From Thiotrichales bacterium (GTDB taxonomy: Bacteria; Pseudomonadota; Gammaproteobacteria; Thiomicrospirales; Thiomicrospiraceae): a DNA stretch of 52,952 bases. Both the position numbers and the translations under genes were made by a program. Where the stretch lies: assembly GCA_016936535.1 (NCBI GenBank), contig JAFGXP010000009.1, forward strand, positions 1 to 52,952, given 5' to 3'. This document shows positions 1 to 7,304 of the stretch, piece after piece (within the stretch, counting starts at the first letter, position 1; every line of letters begins with the position of its first letter). The notes under the pieces were generated by a model, which saw nothing but the letters and a program-made list of their open reading frames with translations, did no database searches and was not told where the DNA came from.

Positions 1-11
1 ACACAACGCAA

Positions 12-105
12 CCCCCAAAACCCTCTTTTTTTCACTTTTTTACCCTTTTTTTAGCCTTTTTTTCAATCCAATCACTTATACACCCCAGTCCACATCTTAT
101 CCACA
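12..105. other. T-tracts with two DnaA-box-like 9-mers
   Basis: The left edge carries four long T runs separated by short CAC/ACCC/AGCC spacers, followed by TTATACACC at 76-84 and a perfect DnaA box TTATCCACA at 97-105. The two 9-mers are in the same orientation and 21 bp apart, about two helical turns. DnaA boxes beside an AT-rich tract are typical of origins and of DnaA-regulated promoters. The window starts here, so I cannot see whether more boxes or dnaA lie further left. Confidence 0.35.
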
Positions 106-158
106 GGGTTACTCACTTCTCTTCTCAACTGAACACTCTTTATCGCTGTTATAAACTG

Positions 159-186
159 AAAAGCCGCATCCATTGGTGCGGCTTTT
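159..186 (-). terminator. Intrinsic terminator after tyrS (bidirectional form)
   Basis: A perfect 10-bp stem (AAAAGCCGCA with TGCGGCTTTT) closes an 8-base loop. It gives a U tract on either strand and lies 35 bp beyond the tyrS stop codon, so it most likely ends tyrS transcription. It could also stop a rightward transcript entering from outside the window. Confidence 0.8.
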
Positions 187-221
187 CGGTAAGAAGACTT
201 GGCAACGGTTTAAGTTTTGTC

Positions 222-1412
222 TTATTGCAAAGTCACTCGAGCAAATTTACGTTTACCAACTTGATAAACGGATGTTGTGCCGATTGGCATCAGCTGTTTT
301 GAGTCCTCGACTTTTTCACCGTTAATTTTAACCGCGCCTTGTTGAGTCATCCGATGGCCTTCAGAAGTCGTTGCTACCAAACCGGCTTCTTTTAAAAGAT
401 TTGCCAGGGGCATCTCACCCTGCAAGGTGACTTCTGGCATTTCATCCGGAATTGCATTTTTAGAGAACTTGGTTTCAAAATCATTTAATGCTGCATGCGC
501 GGCTTCTGGGGAGTGGAATCTTTCAATCAGCTCTAGGGCTAATTTCACTTTTACATTACGTGGGTTTTCACCTTCCGAGACAGCCTGCTTCAATCCCTCA
601 ATCGTTTCAATTGACTCAAAGGAAAGCAACTCGTAGTAACGCCACATCAATTCATCAGAAACTGACATGACCTTACCGAACATATCATTCGGTTCATCTT
701 TAATGCCGATGTAATTACCTAATGACTTCGACATTTTCTGCACGCCGTCTAATCCTTCCAAAATCGGCATGGTCAAAGTACACTGCGGCTTTTTCCCAAA
801 ATAGCTTTGCAGTGTGCGTCCCATTAGCAAATTGAACTTCTGATCCGTGCCACCAAGCTCAATATCTGCGTCCATAGCTACAGAGTCATAGCCTTGAACC
901 AATGGATAAAGAAATTCATGGATGGCAATCGGGGTACCTGATTTATAACGATCCTCAAAATCGTTACGCTCCAGCATACGCGCTACGGTTTGTGATGCAG
1001 CAAGCTTAATCATATCGGCTGCCGTCATTTGTCCCATCCAATCTGAGTTAAACAGTACCGTGGTTTTGGCTGGATCGAGGATTTTAAATACCTGCTCTTT
1101 ATAAGTCTCGGCATTTTTAGCAATGGCTTCTGGCGACAAGGGTGGCCGGGTTGCACTTTTGCCGGTTGGGTCACCAATCATCGCTGTAAAGTCACCAATT
1201 AAAAACAGGATTTCATGCCCTAAGTCTTGGAACTGTTTCAACTTATTAATAAGTACGGTGTGACCCAAATGCAAATCGGGCGCGGTTGGATCAAAACCGG
1301 CTTTGACTCGCAAAGGTCTGCCGCTCTCCAGTTTTTCGATTAACTCTTTTTCAACCAGAAGTTCTTCTGCACCACGCTTAATGATGGCTAATTGTTCTTG
1401 GACTGTTTTCAT
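222..1412 (-). CDS. tyrS: Tyrosyl-tRNA synthetase
   Basis: Class I aminoacyl-tRNA synthetase that charges tRNA-Tyr with tyrosine in the cytosol. At 396 residues it has the length of the TyrRS form common in many proteobacteria. The HIGH-type motif HLGH is at residues 48-51 and the KMSKS motif at 226-230. The C-terminal 65 residues (from about 'GEMPLANLL') form an S4-like RNA-binding domain with a KINGEKV segment. The start follows an AAAG-containing leader. The gene is downstream of pyrD on the same strand with a 59-bp gap and ends at a strong terminator. No motif residue is missing. Confidence 0.97.
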   Translation of the reverse strand: MKTVQEQLAIIKRGAEELLVEKELIEKLESGRPLRVKAGFDPTAPDLHLGHTVLINKLKQFQDLGHEILFLIGDFTAMIGDPTGKSATRPPLSPEAIAKNAETYKEQVFKILDPAKTTVLFNSDWMGQMTAADMIKLAASQTVARMLERNDFEDRYKSGTPIAIHEFLYPLVQGYDSVAMDADIELGGTDQKFNLLMGRTLQSYFGKKPQCTLTMPILEGLDGVQKMSKSLGNYIGIKDEPNDMFGKVMSVSDELMWRYYELLSFESIETIEGLKQAVSEGENPRNVKVKLALELIERFHSPEAAHAALNDFETKFSKNAIPDEMPEVTLQGEMPLANLLKEAGLVATTSEGHRMTQQGAVKINGEKVEDSKQLMPIGTTSVYQVGKRKFARVTLQ

Positions 1413-1471
1413 ATCGTTTTTCTTTGGTTAGAAGTGCATACAGCACAATGGCATTGAGTTTGGGCAGGAGC

Positions 1472-2416
1472 TTAACCGCACAACACAGTGTCGGTATTTA
1501 ATTGCAACTTGCCGGTAAGCTCTGAAACGGATTGAAGATTATGTTGCTGTAAATATTTAGCAATTCCCTGATTCACCTTCTTTACGATAAGTGGATCTTT
1601 TGCAATCGCTGTACCGATGGCCACCATAGAAGCGCCGGCGAGAAAAAATTCAATCGCATCTTCTGCACAGGCAATCCCGCCCAAACCGATAATAGGAATA
1701 TTATGCTGTTTCGCAACTTGGTAAACTTGATGCACTTTTAACAGGGCGATCGGTTTTATCGCTGGGCCAGACAAGCCTCCCTGGTTATTTCCCAGAGTCG
1801 GTTTCTGGGTTTGAATGCTGATTTGCATCCCCATTAACGTATTAATTGCGGATAGCGCATCGGCACCGGCATCAATCACCCGTCGTGCACCCTCAGCAAT
1901 GTCGGTTTGATTTGGGGACAACTTGACAATGAGCGGCTTGCTCGTCTCGGCTCGGCAGGCTTCAACCACGCGCGCGGCCATATCAGGATCATTTCCAAAC
2001 GCAGCGCCCCCTTTTTTGACATTTGGGCAGGAGATATTAATCTCCATTGCCGGAAGCGACGTCTGGTCAAACAATCGCACAACTTGGGCATACTCTTCAA
2101 TGCTTGAACCCGATACATTAATGATATAGCGTGTTTCATCGAGATTTAATTGCGGCAAATACTTTGCTATCACCTCATGAGCGCCTGGATTTTGCAAACC
2201 AATTGAATTCAATAAACCGCTGGGCGATTCCATGACGCGTTCAGGCTTGTTGCCTAGCTTGGGTTGCAAGGTAGTCCCTTTTAAGAAAACCGCACCAACG
2301 TCCTTATTAGAAAAGCCATAGACAGACGGGTATTCTATGCCGTATCCTGCGTTGCCCGATGCCATCGCCACCGGAGATTGGCATTGAATGCCACAAATAT
2401 TGACTGACAAATCCAT
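1472..2416 (-). CDS. pyrD: Dihydroorotate dehydrogenase, class 1B-like catalytic subunit
   Basis: FMN-dependent oxidation of dihydroorotate to orotate in pyrimidine synthesis. The 314-residue TIM barrel carries the NISCPN loop with a cysteine at residue 130; class 1 enzymes use this cysteine as base, while class 2 enzymes such as E. coli PyrD use serine. There is no N-terminal membrane-binding extension. The C-terminal phosphate-binding segment includes GLGGIACAEDAIEFFLAGASMVAIGTA-like residues. A Shine-Dalgarno AGGAAG precedes the ATG. Class 1B enzymes normally work with the iron-sulfur flavoprotein PyrK, and no pyrK is visible within this window. The gene starts only 16 bp from the divergent trmL. 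Assignment to class 1B rather than 1A is by motif and needs a tree. Confidence 0.88.
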   Translation of the reverse strand: MDLSVNICGIQCQSPVAMASGNAGYGIEYPSVYGFSNKDVGAVFLKGTTLQPKLGNKPERVMESPSGLLNSIGLQNPGAHEVIAKYLPQLNLDETRYIINVSGSSIEEYAQVVRLFDQTSLPAMEINISCPNVKKGGAAFGNDPDMAARVVEACRAETSKPLIVKLSPNQTDIAEGARRVIDAGADALSAINTLMGMQISIQTQKPTLGNNQGGLSGPAIKPIALLKVHQVYQVAKQHNIPIIGLGGIACAEDAIEFFLAGASMVAIGTAIAKDPLIVKKVNQGIAKYLQQHNLQSVSELTGKLQLNTDTVLCG

Positions 2417-2432
2417 AAAGACTTCCTAAATT

Positions 2433-2900
2433 ATGTTGCATATTATTTTGTTTGAGCCGGAAATCCCGCAGAACACCGGCGCACTGATTCGCTTGAGTGC
2501 CAATATGGGTGCACACTTACACTTAATTCATCCCATCATGTTTGACTTGAGTGAAAAAAAAGTACGCCGTGCTGGACTGGATTATGCGGAATTAGCAAAT
2601 GTCCATGAACATCCAAATTTGACCGACTGCTTGGCCAAGATTCAACCCAATCGGGTCTTTGCCCTCACCACCAAAACCACTCGCTATTATACCGATGAGA
2701 AATTTCTAGACGGCGATGCGTTCTTGTTTGGACCAGAAAGTCGCGGCCTACCAAAGGAAATCGTTGAAAGTCTACCGTTTGAACAGCGTCTTACCATTCC
2801 TATGGTGCCGGGTGGACGAAGCTTGAACCTAGCCAATGCGGTTTCGGTTGTAGCTTATGAAGCTTGGCGTCAGCTGGACTTCAATAAGAACCTTTCCTAA
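2433..2900 (+). CDS. trmL: tRNA (cytidine/uridine-34 2'-O)-methyltransferase TrmL
   Basis: SPOUT-fold enzyme that methylates the wobble ribose of tRNA-Leu isoacceptors using S-adenosylmethionine. It has 155 residues, as in E. coli TrmL. Family hallmarks are the N-terminal EPEIPQNTG, the central FGPESRGLP and the C-terminal knot segment IPMVPGGRSLNLANAVSVV-like residues. The start is set by this N-terminus, yet no clear Shine-Dalgarno precedes it, and pyrD begins 16 bp away on the other strand. In E. coli the gene also lies near gpsA-secB-grxC-yibN, which supports the call. Confidence 0.95.
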   Translation: MLHIILFEPEIPQNTGALIRLSANMGAHLHLIHPIMFDLSEKKVRRAGLDYAELANVHEHPNLTDCLAKIQPNRVFALTTKTTRYYTDEKFLDGDAFLFGPESRGLPKEIVESLPFEQRLTIPMVPGGRSLNLANAVSVVAYEAWRQLDFNKNLS

Positions 2901-2909
2901 CCCAGTTCA

Positions 2910-2969
2910 ACCACGGAGCCCGCGACGAGGCATTCCATAAAACGCTTTGGTACTTTGCCTCTCCGTGGT
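2910..2969. other. Two-tier hairpin between convergent trmL and gpsA
   Basis: ACCACGGA (2910-2917) pairs with TCCGTGGT (2962-2969), and inside it GAGGCA (2927-2932) pairs with TGCCTC (2956-2961). The structure fills the gap between the two converging stop codons. There is no U tract on either side, so it is not a textbook intrinsic terminator, but its position suggests a 3'-end structure for one or both transcripts. Confidence 0.45.
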
Positions 2970-2980
2970 GCAGTAAGCGA

Positions 2981-4015
2981 TTAGGACTGAGCTTCCGCTT
3001 TTCCATCCCGTGCGAGCAAAGCTCTCGCGGCTTGCTGAGGACGAATACTGCCCTCTACCAGATGATAAACCTGTTGCATAATCGGCAAGTCCAGCGCTAA
3101 CTGTTCAGCGAGCTGATGCACGGCTCGAACCGCTTTCACCCCCTCGACGACCTGACCAATCTTGTCAATGACCGCTTCAACTTGAGCACCTTCCTGCGCC
3201 AATTGAAAGCCAAAACGTCGATTACGCGATAAATCATCGGTACAGGTTAAAACCAAATCCCCTAAACCCGCTAAACCCATCATCGTTTCATTCTGCCCCC
3301 CAAGCGCATGGCTGAGACGCATCATTTCAACCATACCACGGGAAATCAAAGCGGCACGTGCATTCGCCCCTAACCCAAGGCCATCCGACACGCCGGTGGC
3401 AATTGCCATGATGTTTTTGTAGGCCCCTCCTACTTCAACACCAACCACATCATTCTGAGTGTACATCCGAAAATTCTCATGATGAAAAACTTGCGCCCAG
3501 AACTCCGCTTGCACAAGCTTTCGTGACGCGCTAACCATTGCCGTTGGCAATCCTTTGGCAACTTCAGTGGCAAAAGTTGGGCCAGAGAGCACCGTTAAAC
3601 CGGCGTCAACCCCAAAAACCTGCTCAGCAACCTGATGCAACAAACACAAGGAATCCGGTTCAAATCCCTTGGTAGCCCAAGCAATCGGTATTTGATGGGA
3701 CGGCGGTAACACGGTGGACAACGCCTTCAGCACCTCGCGAAATACATGGCTTGGCACCACAACTAATACCGCTTGCGCCTGCTGAACAGTCTCGGATAAA
3801 CATTCAGTTACTCGCAAGGAATCGGGAAAAGGAAAGTCTTTCAGATAACGATGGTTTTGGCGCGCGACTCGCATTTCCTTTGCGGCTTGAACACTGTGTG
3901 TCCAGAGATTAACTCTATAACCGACACGGGACAAATGGATAGCCAAAGCCGTGCCCCAAGCGCCCGCACCCAAGACCGCAATTGGCGCGGAAACTGTATT
4001 TATTGGCGAATGCAT
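2981..4015 (-). CDS. gpsA: Glycerol-3-phosphate dehydrogenase [NAD(P)+]
   Basis: Makes sn-glycerol 3-phosphate from dihydroxyacetone phosphate for phospholipid synthesis in the cytosol. The N-terminal Rossmann motif AVLGAGAWGTALA is followed by the central LSGPTFATEVAKGLPTA-type segment and the family's catalytic-domain run GGAYKNIMAIATGVSDGL. I chose the ATG at 4015 (344 residues); a TTG at 4027 would add four residues, but the AAGG stretch is too close to it. The gene follows secB after 21 bp, the same order as in E. coli, so the two are probably co-transcribed. Confidence 0.96.
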   Translation of the reverse strand: MHSPINTVSAPIAVLGAGAWGTALAIHLSRVGYRVNLWTHSVQAAKEMRVARQNHRYLKDFPFPDSLRVTECLSETVQQAQAVLVVVPSHVFREVLKALSTVLPPSHQIPIAWATKGFEPDSLCLLHQVAEQVFGVDAGLTVLSGPTFATEVAKGLPTAMVSASRKLVQAEFWAQVFHHENFRMYTQNDVVGVEVGGAYKNIMAIATGVSDGLGLGANARAALISRGMVEMMRLSHALGGQNETMMGLAGLGDLVLTCTDDLSRNRRFGFQLAQEGAQVEAVIDKIGQVVEGVKAVRAVHQLAEQLALDLPIMQQVYHLVEGSIRPQQAARALLARDGKAEAQS

Positions 4016-4036
4016 TTTCGCTGACAAGCCTTGATG

Positions 4037-4480
4037 TTATTGCGCGTTGGCTTGTTGCGCTTGCAAATGCTCGTGGTACATTGCTTCAAAATTAACGGGC
4101 TCCAGTAGCAACTGAGGAAAGCCTCCACGGGCAACCAAATCAGACACCGTTTCACGAGCGTAAGGGAACAAAACGGTTGGGCACTGCACCCCAAGAAGAT
4201 AATTCAACTCTTCTTCACGAAAGCCTTGTAATGTGAAGATACCCGCCTGCTCCACTTCACACAAGAATGCGGTTGTCTCTTCAACCTGAGTGGTAGCTGT
4301 GACACGCAAAATAACATGAAATACGTTTTCAGTTAAACCCGTGCTCTCAACATTAAGATCGACGGCTAACTTTGGCTGAAACTGAGTAGTAAAAAGAGCA
4401 GGGGTGTTCGGCGATTCAAATGAAATATCCTTGGTATAAATTTTTTGGATAGAAAACACCGGTTGCGCTTGTTCAGACAT
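4037..4480 (-). CDS. secB: Protein-export chaperone SecB
   Basis: Cytosolic tetrameric chaperone that keeps preproteins unfolded and hands them to SecA. The 147-residue length and the opening FSIQKIYTKDISFESPNTP are typical, as are the middle EVEQAGIFTLQGF and the run CPTVLFPYARETVSDLVARGGFPQLLLEPVNF. A good Shine-Dalgarno (AAAGGAAG) precedes the ATG. A terminator-like hairpin separates it from grxC upstream, so secB-gpsA may have its own promoter in the 150-bp gap. Confidence 0.97.
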   Translation of the reverse strand: MSEQAQPVFSIQKIYTKDISFESPNTPALFTTQFQPKLAVDLNVESTGLTENVFHVILRVTATTQVEETTAFLCEVEQAGIFTLQGFREEELNYLLGVQCPTVLFPYARETVSDLVARGGFPQLLLEPVNFEAMYHEHLQAQQANAQ

Positions 4481-4523
4481 GGAACTTCCTTTAGATAAAG
4501 ATCGATTTAATGAGGGTGGTACA

Positions 4524-4550
4524 TATAAAAGAGCAGGCCAAAAGGCCTGC
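4524..4550 (-). terminator. Intrinsic terminator between grxC and secB
   Basis: On the reverse strand GCAGGCC and GGCCTGC form a 7-bp stem around a TTTT loop, followed by CTCTTTTATAT. It follows the end of grxC and precedes secB on the same strand, so it would end, or partly attenuate, the yibN-grxC transcript before secB. Confidence 0.65.
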
Positions 4551-4631
4551 CGATGCGATTCATATCGTTAAGCGTAAAATCCGCCAGCCAAACTGACAGC
4601 ATGCCAGAATGACTAAAAATCAATCTCACCT

Positions 4632-4886
4632 TTACGCGCGAAGCAATTGATCCAACTGGCCGGAGCGATCCGCCGCAGAAAGATCATCAAACCCCCCAAC
4701 ATGATGCTCACCGATAAAAATCTGCGGCACCGTGTTGCGGCCAGTTTTCTCTTCCAGAGCGGCCCACGCATGACGATCATTGCCAATATCAATCATCTCG
4801 TAAGAGACCCCTTTACTGTCTAACAGGCGCTTCGCCATATTGCAAAAGGGACATGTACGAGTTAAATAAATCACTACCTTGGGCAT
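4632..4886 (-). CDS. grxC: Glutaredoxin 3
   Basis: Small cytosolic thiol oxidoreductase that uses glutathione to reduce disulfides. The dithiol active site is TCPFC, cysteines 12 and 15, in an 84-residue protein. The glutathione-binding residues TVPQIFIG and the GG-D segment (HVGGFDDL) follow. The open frame extends upstream to 4985, but the ATG at 4886 has a good AAAGGAA leader and gives the normal length, and the longer frame would overlap the rhodanese gene. It lies 29 bp after that gene, matching the E. coli yibN-grxC order. Confidence 0.96.
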   Translation of the reverse strand: MPKVVIYLTRTCPFCNMAKRLLDSKGVSYEMIDIGNDRHAWAALEEKTGRNTVPQIFIGEHHVGGFDDLSAADRSGQLDQLLRA

Positions 4887-4915
4887 AGAAGATTCCTTTT
4901 CTGCAGAATGGACGG

Positions 4916-5365
4916 TTATGACTGGGGATTTTTGCGGTTTTTTTTCGAGCGCTCTCGCCCTACGGGCAGACCGCCCGCTTTCCAAGCGGTAATTCCACCA
5001 CTGAGATTAAAAACGGATTGATAACCGTTCTTCGCCAAGATGCCAGCCGCACGCGAAGAGCGTCCACCACTGAGGCAATAAACCAAGATTGGCTGTGTTT
5101 TATCTGCTGGCAACTGACTCAATTTGGCCGGCAATTCCGAAACCGAAATATTCAAGGCATTGCCAATATACCCTTCTCGATACTCACCTGCGGAGCGCAC
5201 ATCGAGCACAAAAGCCTCGTCGTTATACAGACGAATCGCCTCGTCTGTGCTGACCGTTTTAAACCCCGAAATTTTATCGCCTACATAGCTGTAAACCAGC
5301 ATCAGCACGACAACCAGTAGCGCAATAAACAGCAACAGCTGCTCTTGCATAAATTCAACAAACAT
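4916..5365 (-). CDS. yibN: Membrane-anchored rhodanese-like protein (YibN type)
   Basis: An N-terminal transmembrane helix (residues about 9-27, LLLFIALLVVVLMLVYSYV) anchors a single cytosolic rhodanese domain. The active-site loop is VYCLSGGRS with cysteine 97, and LDVRSAGEY and GGITAWKAGGLPV are the other family signatures. Physiological substrate is unknown; rhodaneses carry sulfane sulfur on this cysteine. The basic C-terminus (GRERSKKNRK) is a tail beyond the domain. It is the first gene of a grxC operon and starts after AAGGAAG. Divergent from gpmM, as in E. coli. Confidence 0.92.
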   Translation of the reverse strand: MFVEFMQEQLLLFIALLVVVLMLVYSYVGDKISGFKTVSTDEAIRLYNDEAFVLDVRSAGEYREGYIGNALNISVSELPAKLSQLPADKTQPILVYCLSGGRSSRAAGILAKNGYQSVFNLSGGITAWKAGGLPVGRERSKKNRKNPQS

Positions 5366-5463
5366 TTGTCTTCCTTTTCAGAGTGGCCAATCAAACCTCG
5401 TGATTTTAACAGTGTAAATCGCTACAATAAACGCAATTTTTGCAATTTTTAAACGGAACAATC

Positions 5464-7041
5464 ATGGCCCAAGAACAAAAAAGTAAGAGTCTTGTCAAAT
5501 ATCGTCCAACTGGCCTCATCATTCTTGATGGCTGGGGACACCGCGAAGAAACCGCTTTCAATGCTATTGCACAAGCTAATACGCCAAACTTCGACAAGCT
5601 GATGGCCGAAAACCCCAACACGCTTATCAGCACTTCAGGTCTGGACGTTGGCCTACCACACGGACAAATGGGGAACTCTGAAGTTGGGCACCTTAACTTA
5701 GGCGCTGGACGGGTGGTCTATCAAGACCTCACTCGAATTCAAAAAGACATTGATGACGGCCGTTTTTCCCAAAACAACGCTCTTTTAAACGCCATCGACA
5801 AATCGGTTGAGCGCGGACGTGCTGTTCACATTATGGGCTTGCTTTCCGATGGCGGCGTCCATTCGCACATCAGTCATCTAAAGGCTGCCATGACCTTGGC
5901 TGTGCAAAGGGGCGCAAAAGCCCTGCTGCACATTTTTACCGATGGCCGCGATACCGCGCCACAAAGCGCCCTGCAATACATTGAAGAGATGGAACAGCAT
6001 CTTGAAGCGATTGGCGGTGGCCGCATTGTTACCGTTACCGGTCGTTTCTACGCGCTCGACCGCGACAATCGCTGGGAGCGCATCCAAGAAGCTTACAATG
6101 TGATCTGTTGCGGGGAAGCGCAATTCAGCGCCAACTCAGCCAAAGAAGCGGTCGAAATGGCCTATGCTCGCGGGGAAACCGATGAATTTATCCAACCAAC
6201 AGTCATCTTGAGTAAAAAAGGCAAGACGGCACGAGTCAAAGATGGCTCATCGATGATTTTCATGAACTATCGCTCCGATCGCGCACGTCAAATCACCAGT
6301 GCATTTATTATGAGCGACTTTGGTGATTTTCATCGCTGCAAGGTACCGGTACTCTCCGCTTTTGTCACGCTGACCGAATACAACAAAAATTTTGAAAATT
6401 TCGGTGCCAGCATCGCCTACCGTCCTAACAAGCTGAAAAACACTTTTGGTGAATACGTCTCCAACTTAGGACTGACACAGTTGCGAATTGCTGAGACCGA
6501 AAAATATGCTCACGTCACCTTTTTCTTAAATGGCGGCATTGAAGCCCCCTATAAAGGCGAGGAGCGTATCCTTGTTCCCTCACCTAAAGTACGAACTTAT
6601 GATTTACAACCGGAAATGAGCATTGTTGAACTCACCGAAAAACTGATTGAAGCGATTGAATCGGATAAATACGACACCTTTATTTGCAATATTGCCAACC
6701 CCGATATGGTCGGACACACGGGTAATTTCCCTGCCTGTATTAAGGCGGTTGAGGCCGTGGACTTAGCGCTCGGAAAAATCCTAGCCGCGATTGAAAAGGC
6801 TGGTGGACAATGCATTGTTACCGCAGACCATGGCAACATGGAAATGTTGCAAGACCCGATTACTGGTGAACCTTTCACCTCGCACACCACCTTTCCGGTG
6901 CCTTTTGCTTACTTTGGCCCACGTAAAGAAATCGCTTTGCGAAGCGGAGGGCGCTTGCCGGATGTCATTCCAACCCTACTGGATATGATGGAAATCCCGC
7001 AACCGGAAGAGATGGATGGGGTCAGCCTTATCCAAAAATAA
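5464..7041 (+). CDS. gpmM: 2,3-bisphosphoglycerate-independent phosphoglycerate mutase
   Basis: Interconverts 3- and 2-phosphoglycerate in glycolysis and gluconeogenesis. Alkaline-phosphatase superfamily enzyme with two metal ions: metal ligands in LDGWG near the N-terminus, the phosphoserine nucleophile in MGNSEVGHLN (Ser72 from the chosen start), and late metal motifs NPDMVGHTG and TADHGN. The ATG at 5464 follows GGAA and gives 525 residues, close to the 514 of E. coli; an in-frame TTG at 5440 has no ribosome site. A strong terminator follows. The gene is divergent from the rhodanese gene with about 100 bp for both promoters. Confidence 0.97.
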   Translation: MAQEQKSKSLVKYRPTGLIILDGWGHREETAFNAIAQANTPNFDKLMAENPNTLISTSGLDVGLPHGQMGNSEVGHLNLGAGRVVYQDLTRIQKDIDDGRFSQNNALLNAIDKSVERGRAVHIMGLLSDGGVHSHISHLKAAMTLAVQRGAKALLHIFTDGRDTAPQSALQYIEEMEQHLEAIGGGRIVTVTGRFYALDRDNRWERIQEAYNVICCGEAQFSANSAKEAVEMAYARGETDEFIQPTVILSKKGKTARVKDGSSMIFMNYRSDRARQITSAFIMSDFGDFHRCKVPVLSAFVTLTEYNKNFENFGASIAYRPNKLKNTFGEYVSNLGLTQLRIAETEKYAHVTFFLNGGIEAPYKGEERILVPSPKVRTYDLQPEMSIVELTEKLIEAIESDKYDTFICNIANPDMVGHTGNFPACIKAVEAVDLALGKILAAIEKAGGQCIVTADHGNMEMLQDPITGEPFTSHTTFPVPFAYFGPRKEIALRSGGRLPDVIPTLLDMMEIPQPEEMDGVSLIQK

Positions 7042-7063
7042 GCGCGCTACCCAGCAGTTTCGC

Positions 7064-7099
7064 AAGACCATGACGATTGACGAATCGCATGGTCTTTTT
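7064..7099 (+). terminator. Intrinsic terminator of gpmM
   Basis: AGACCATG pairs with CATGGTCT, with a further CGATT/AATCG pairing inside, and is followed by TTTTTG. It starts about 22 bp after the gpmM stop codon. Confidence 0.85.
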
Positions 7100-7167
7100 G
7101 CTTTTCTGAGTCGGTCTTTTCGGGCTAAATGATTGATAAAATCGGCATGGCATGCGCAGATTTCAAT

Positions 7168-7196
7168 TTCCAATAAAACGGCGTTTACAGTATAAT
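7168..7196 (+). promoter_or_regulatory. Candidate sigma-70 promoter of gltBD
   Basis: A perfect -10 TATAAT at 7191-7196 has TTCCAA 17 bp upstream at 7168-7173, a weak -35. The leader to the gltB ATG would be about 100 nt and is AT-rich, with short inverted TTAATATTGA-type repeats. It is the only good -10 in the 260-bp gap. Confidence 0.5.
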
Positions 7197-7304
7197 CTGC
7201 CGCCCAATTTTTTATTTTTAACGCGTCCTAATAAATAAATCGCTTACAAATCAACTTATTAATATTGATTTGATTAGACTTGATGTCAAAACAGGGAACT
7301 GATT

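Noticed and set aside
5440-5463. TTG start for gpmM
   Set aside because: It adds eight residues with no ribosome site, while ATG 5464 has GGAA and the family length.
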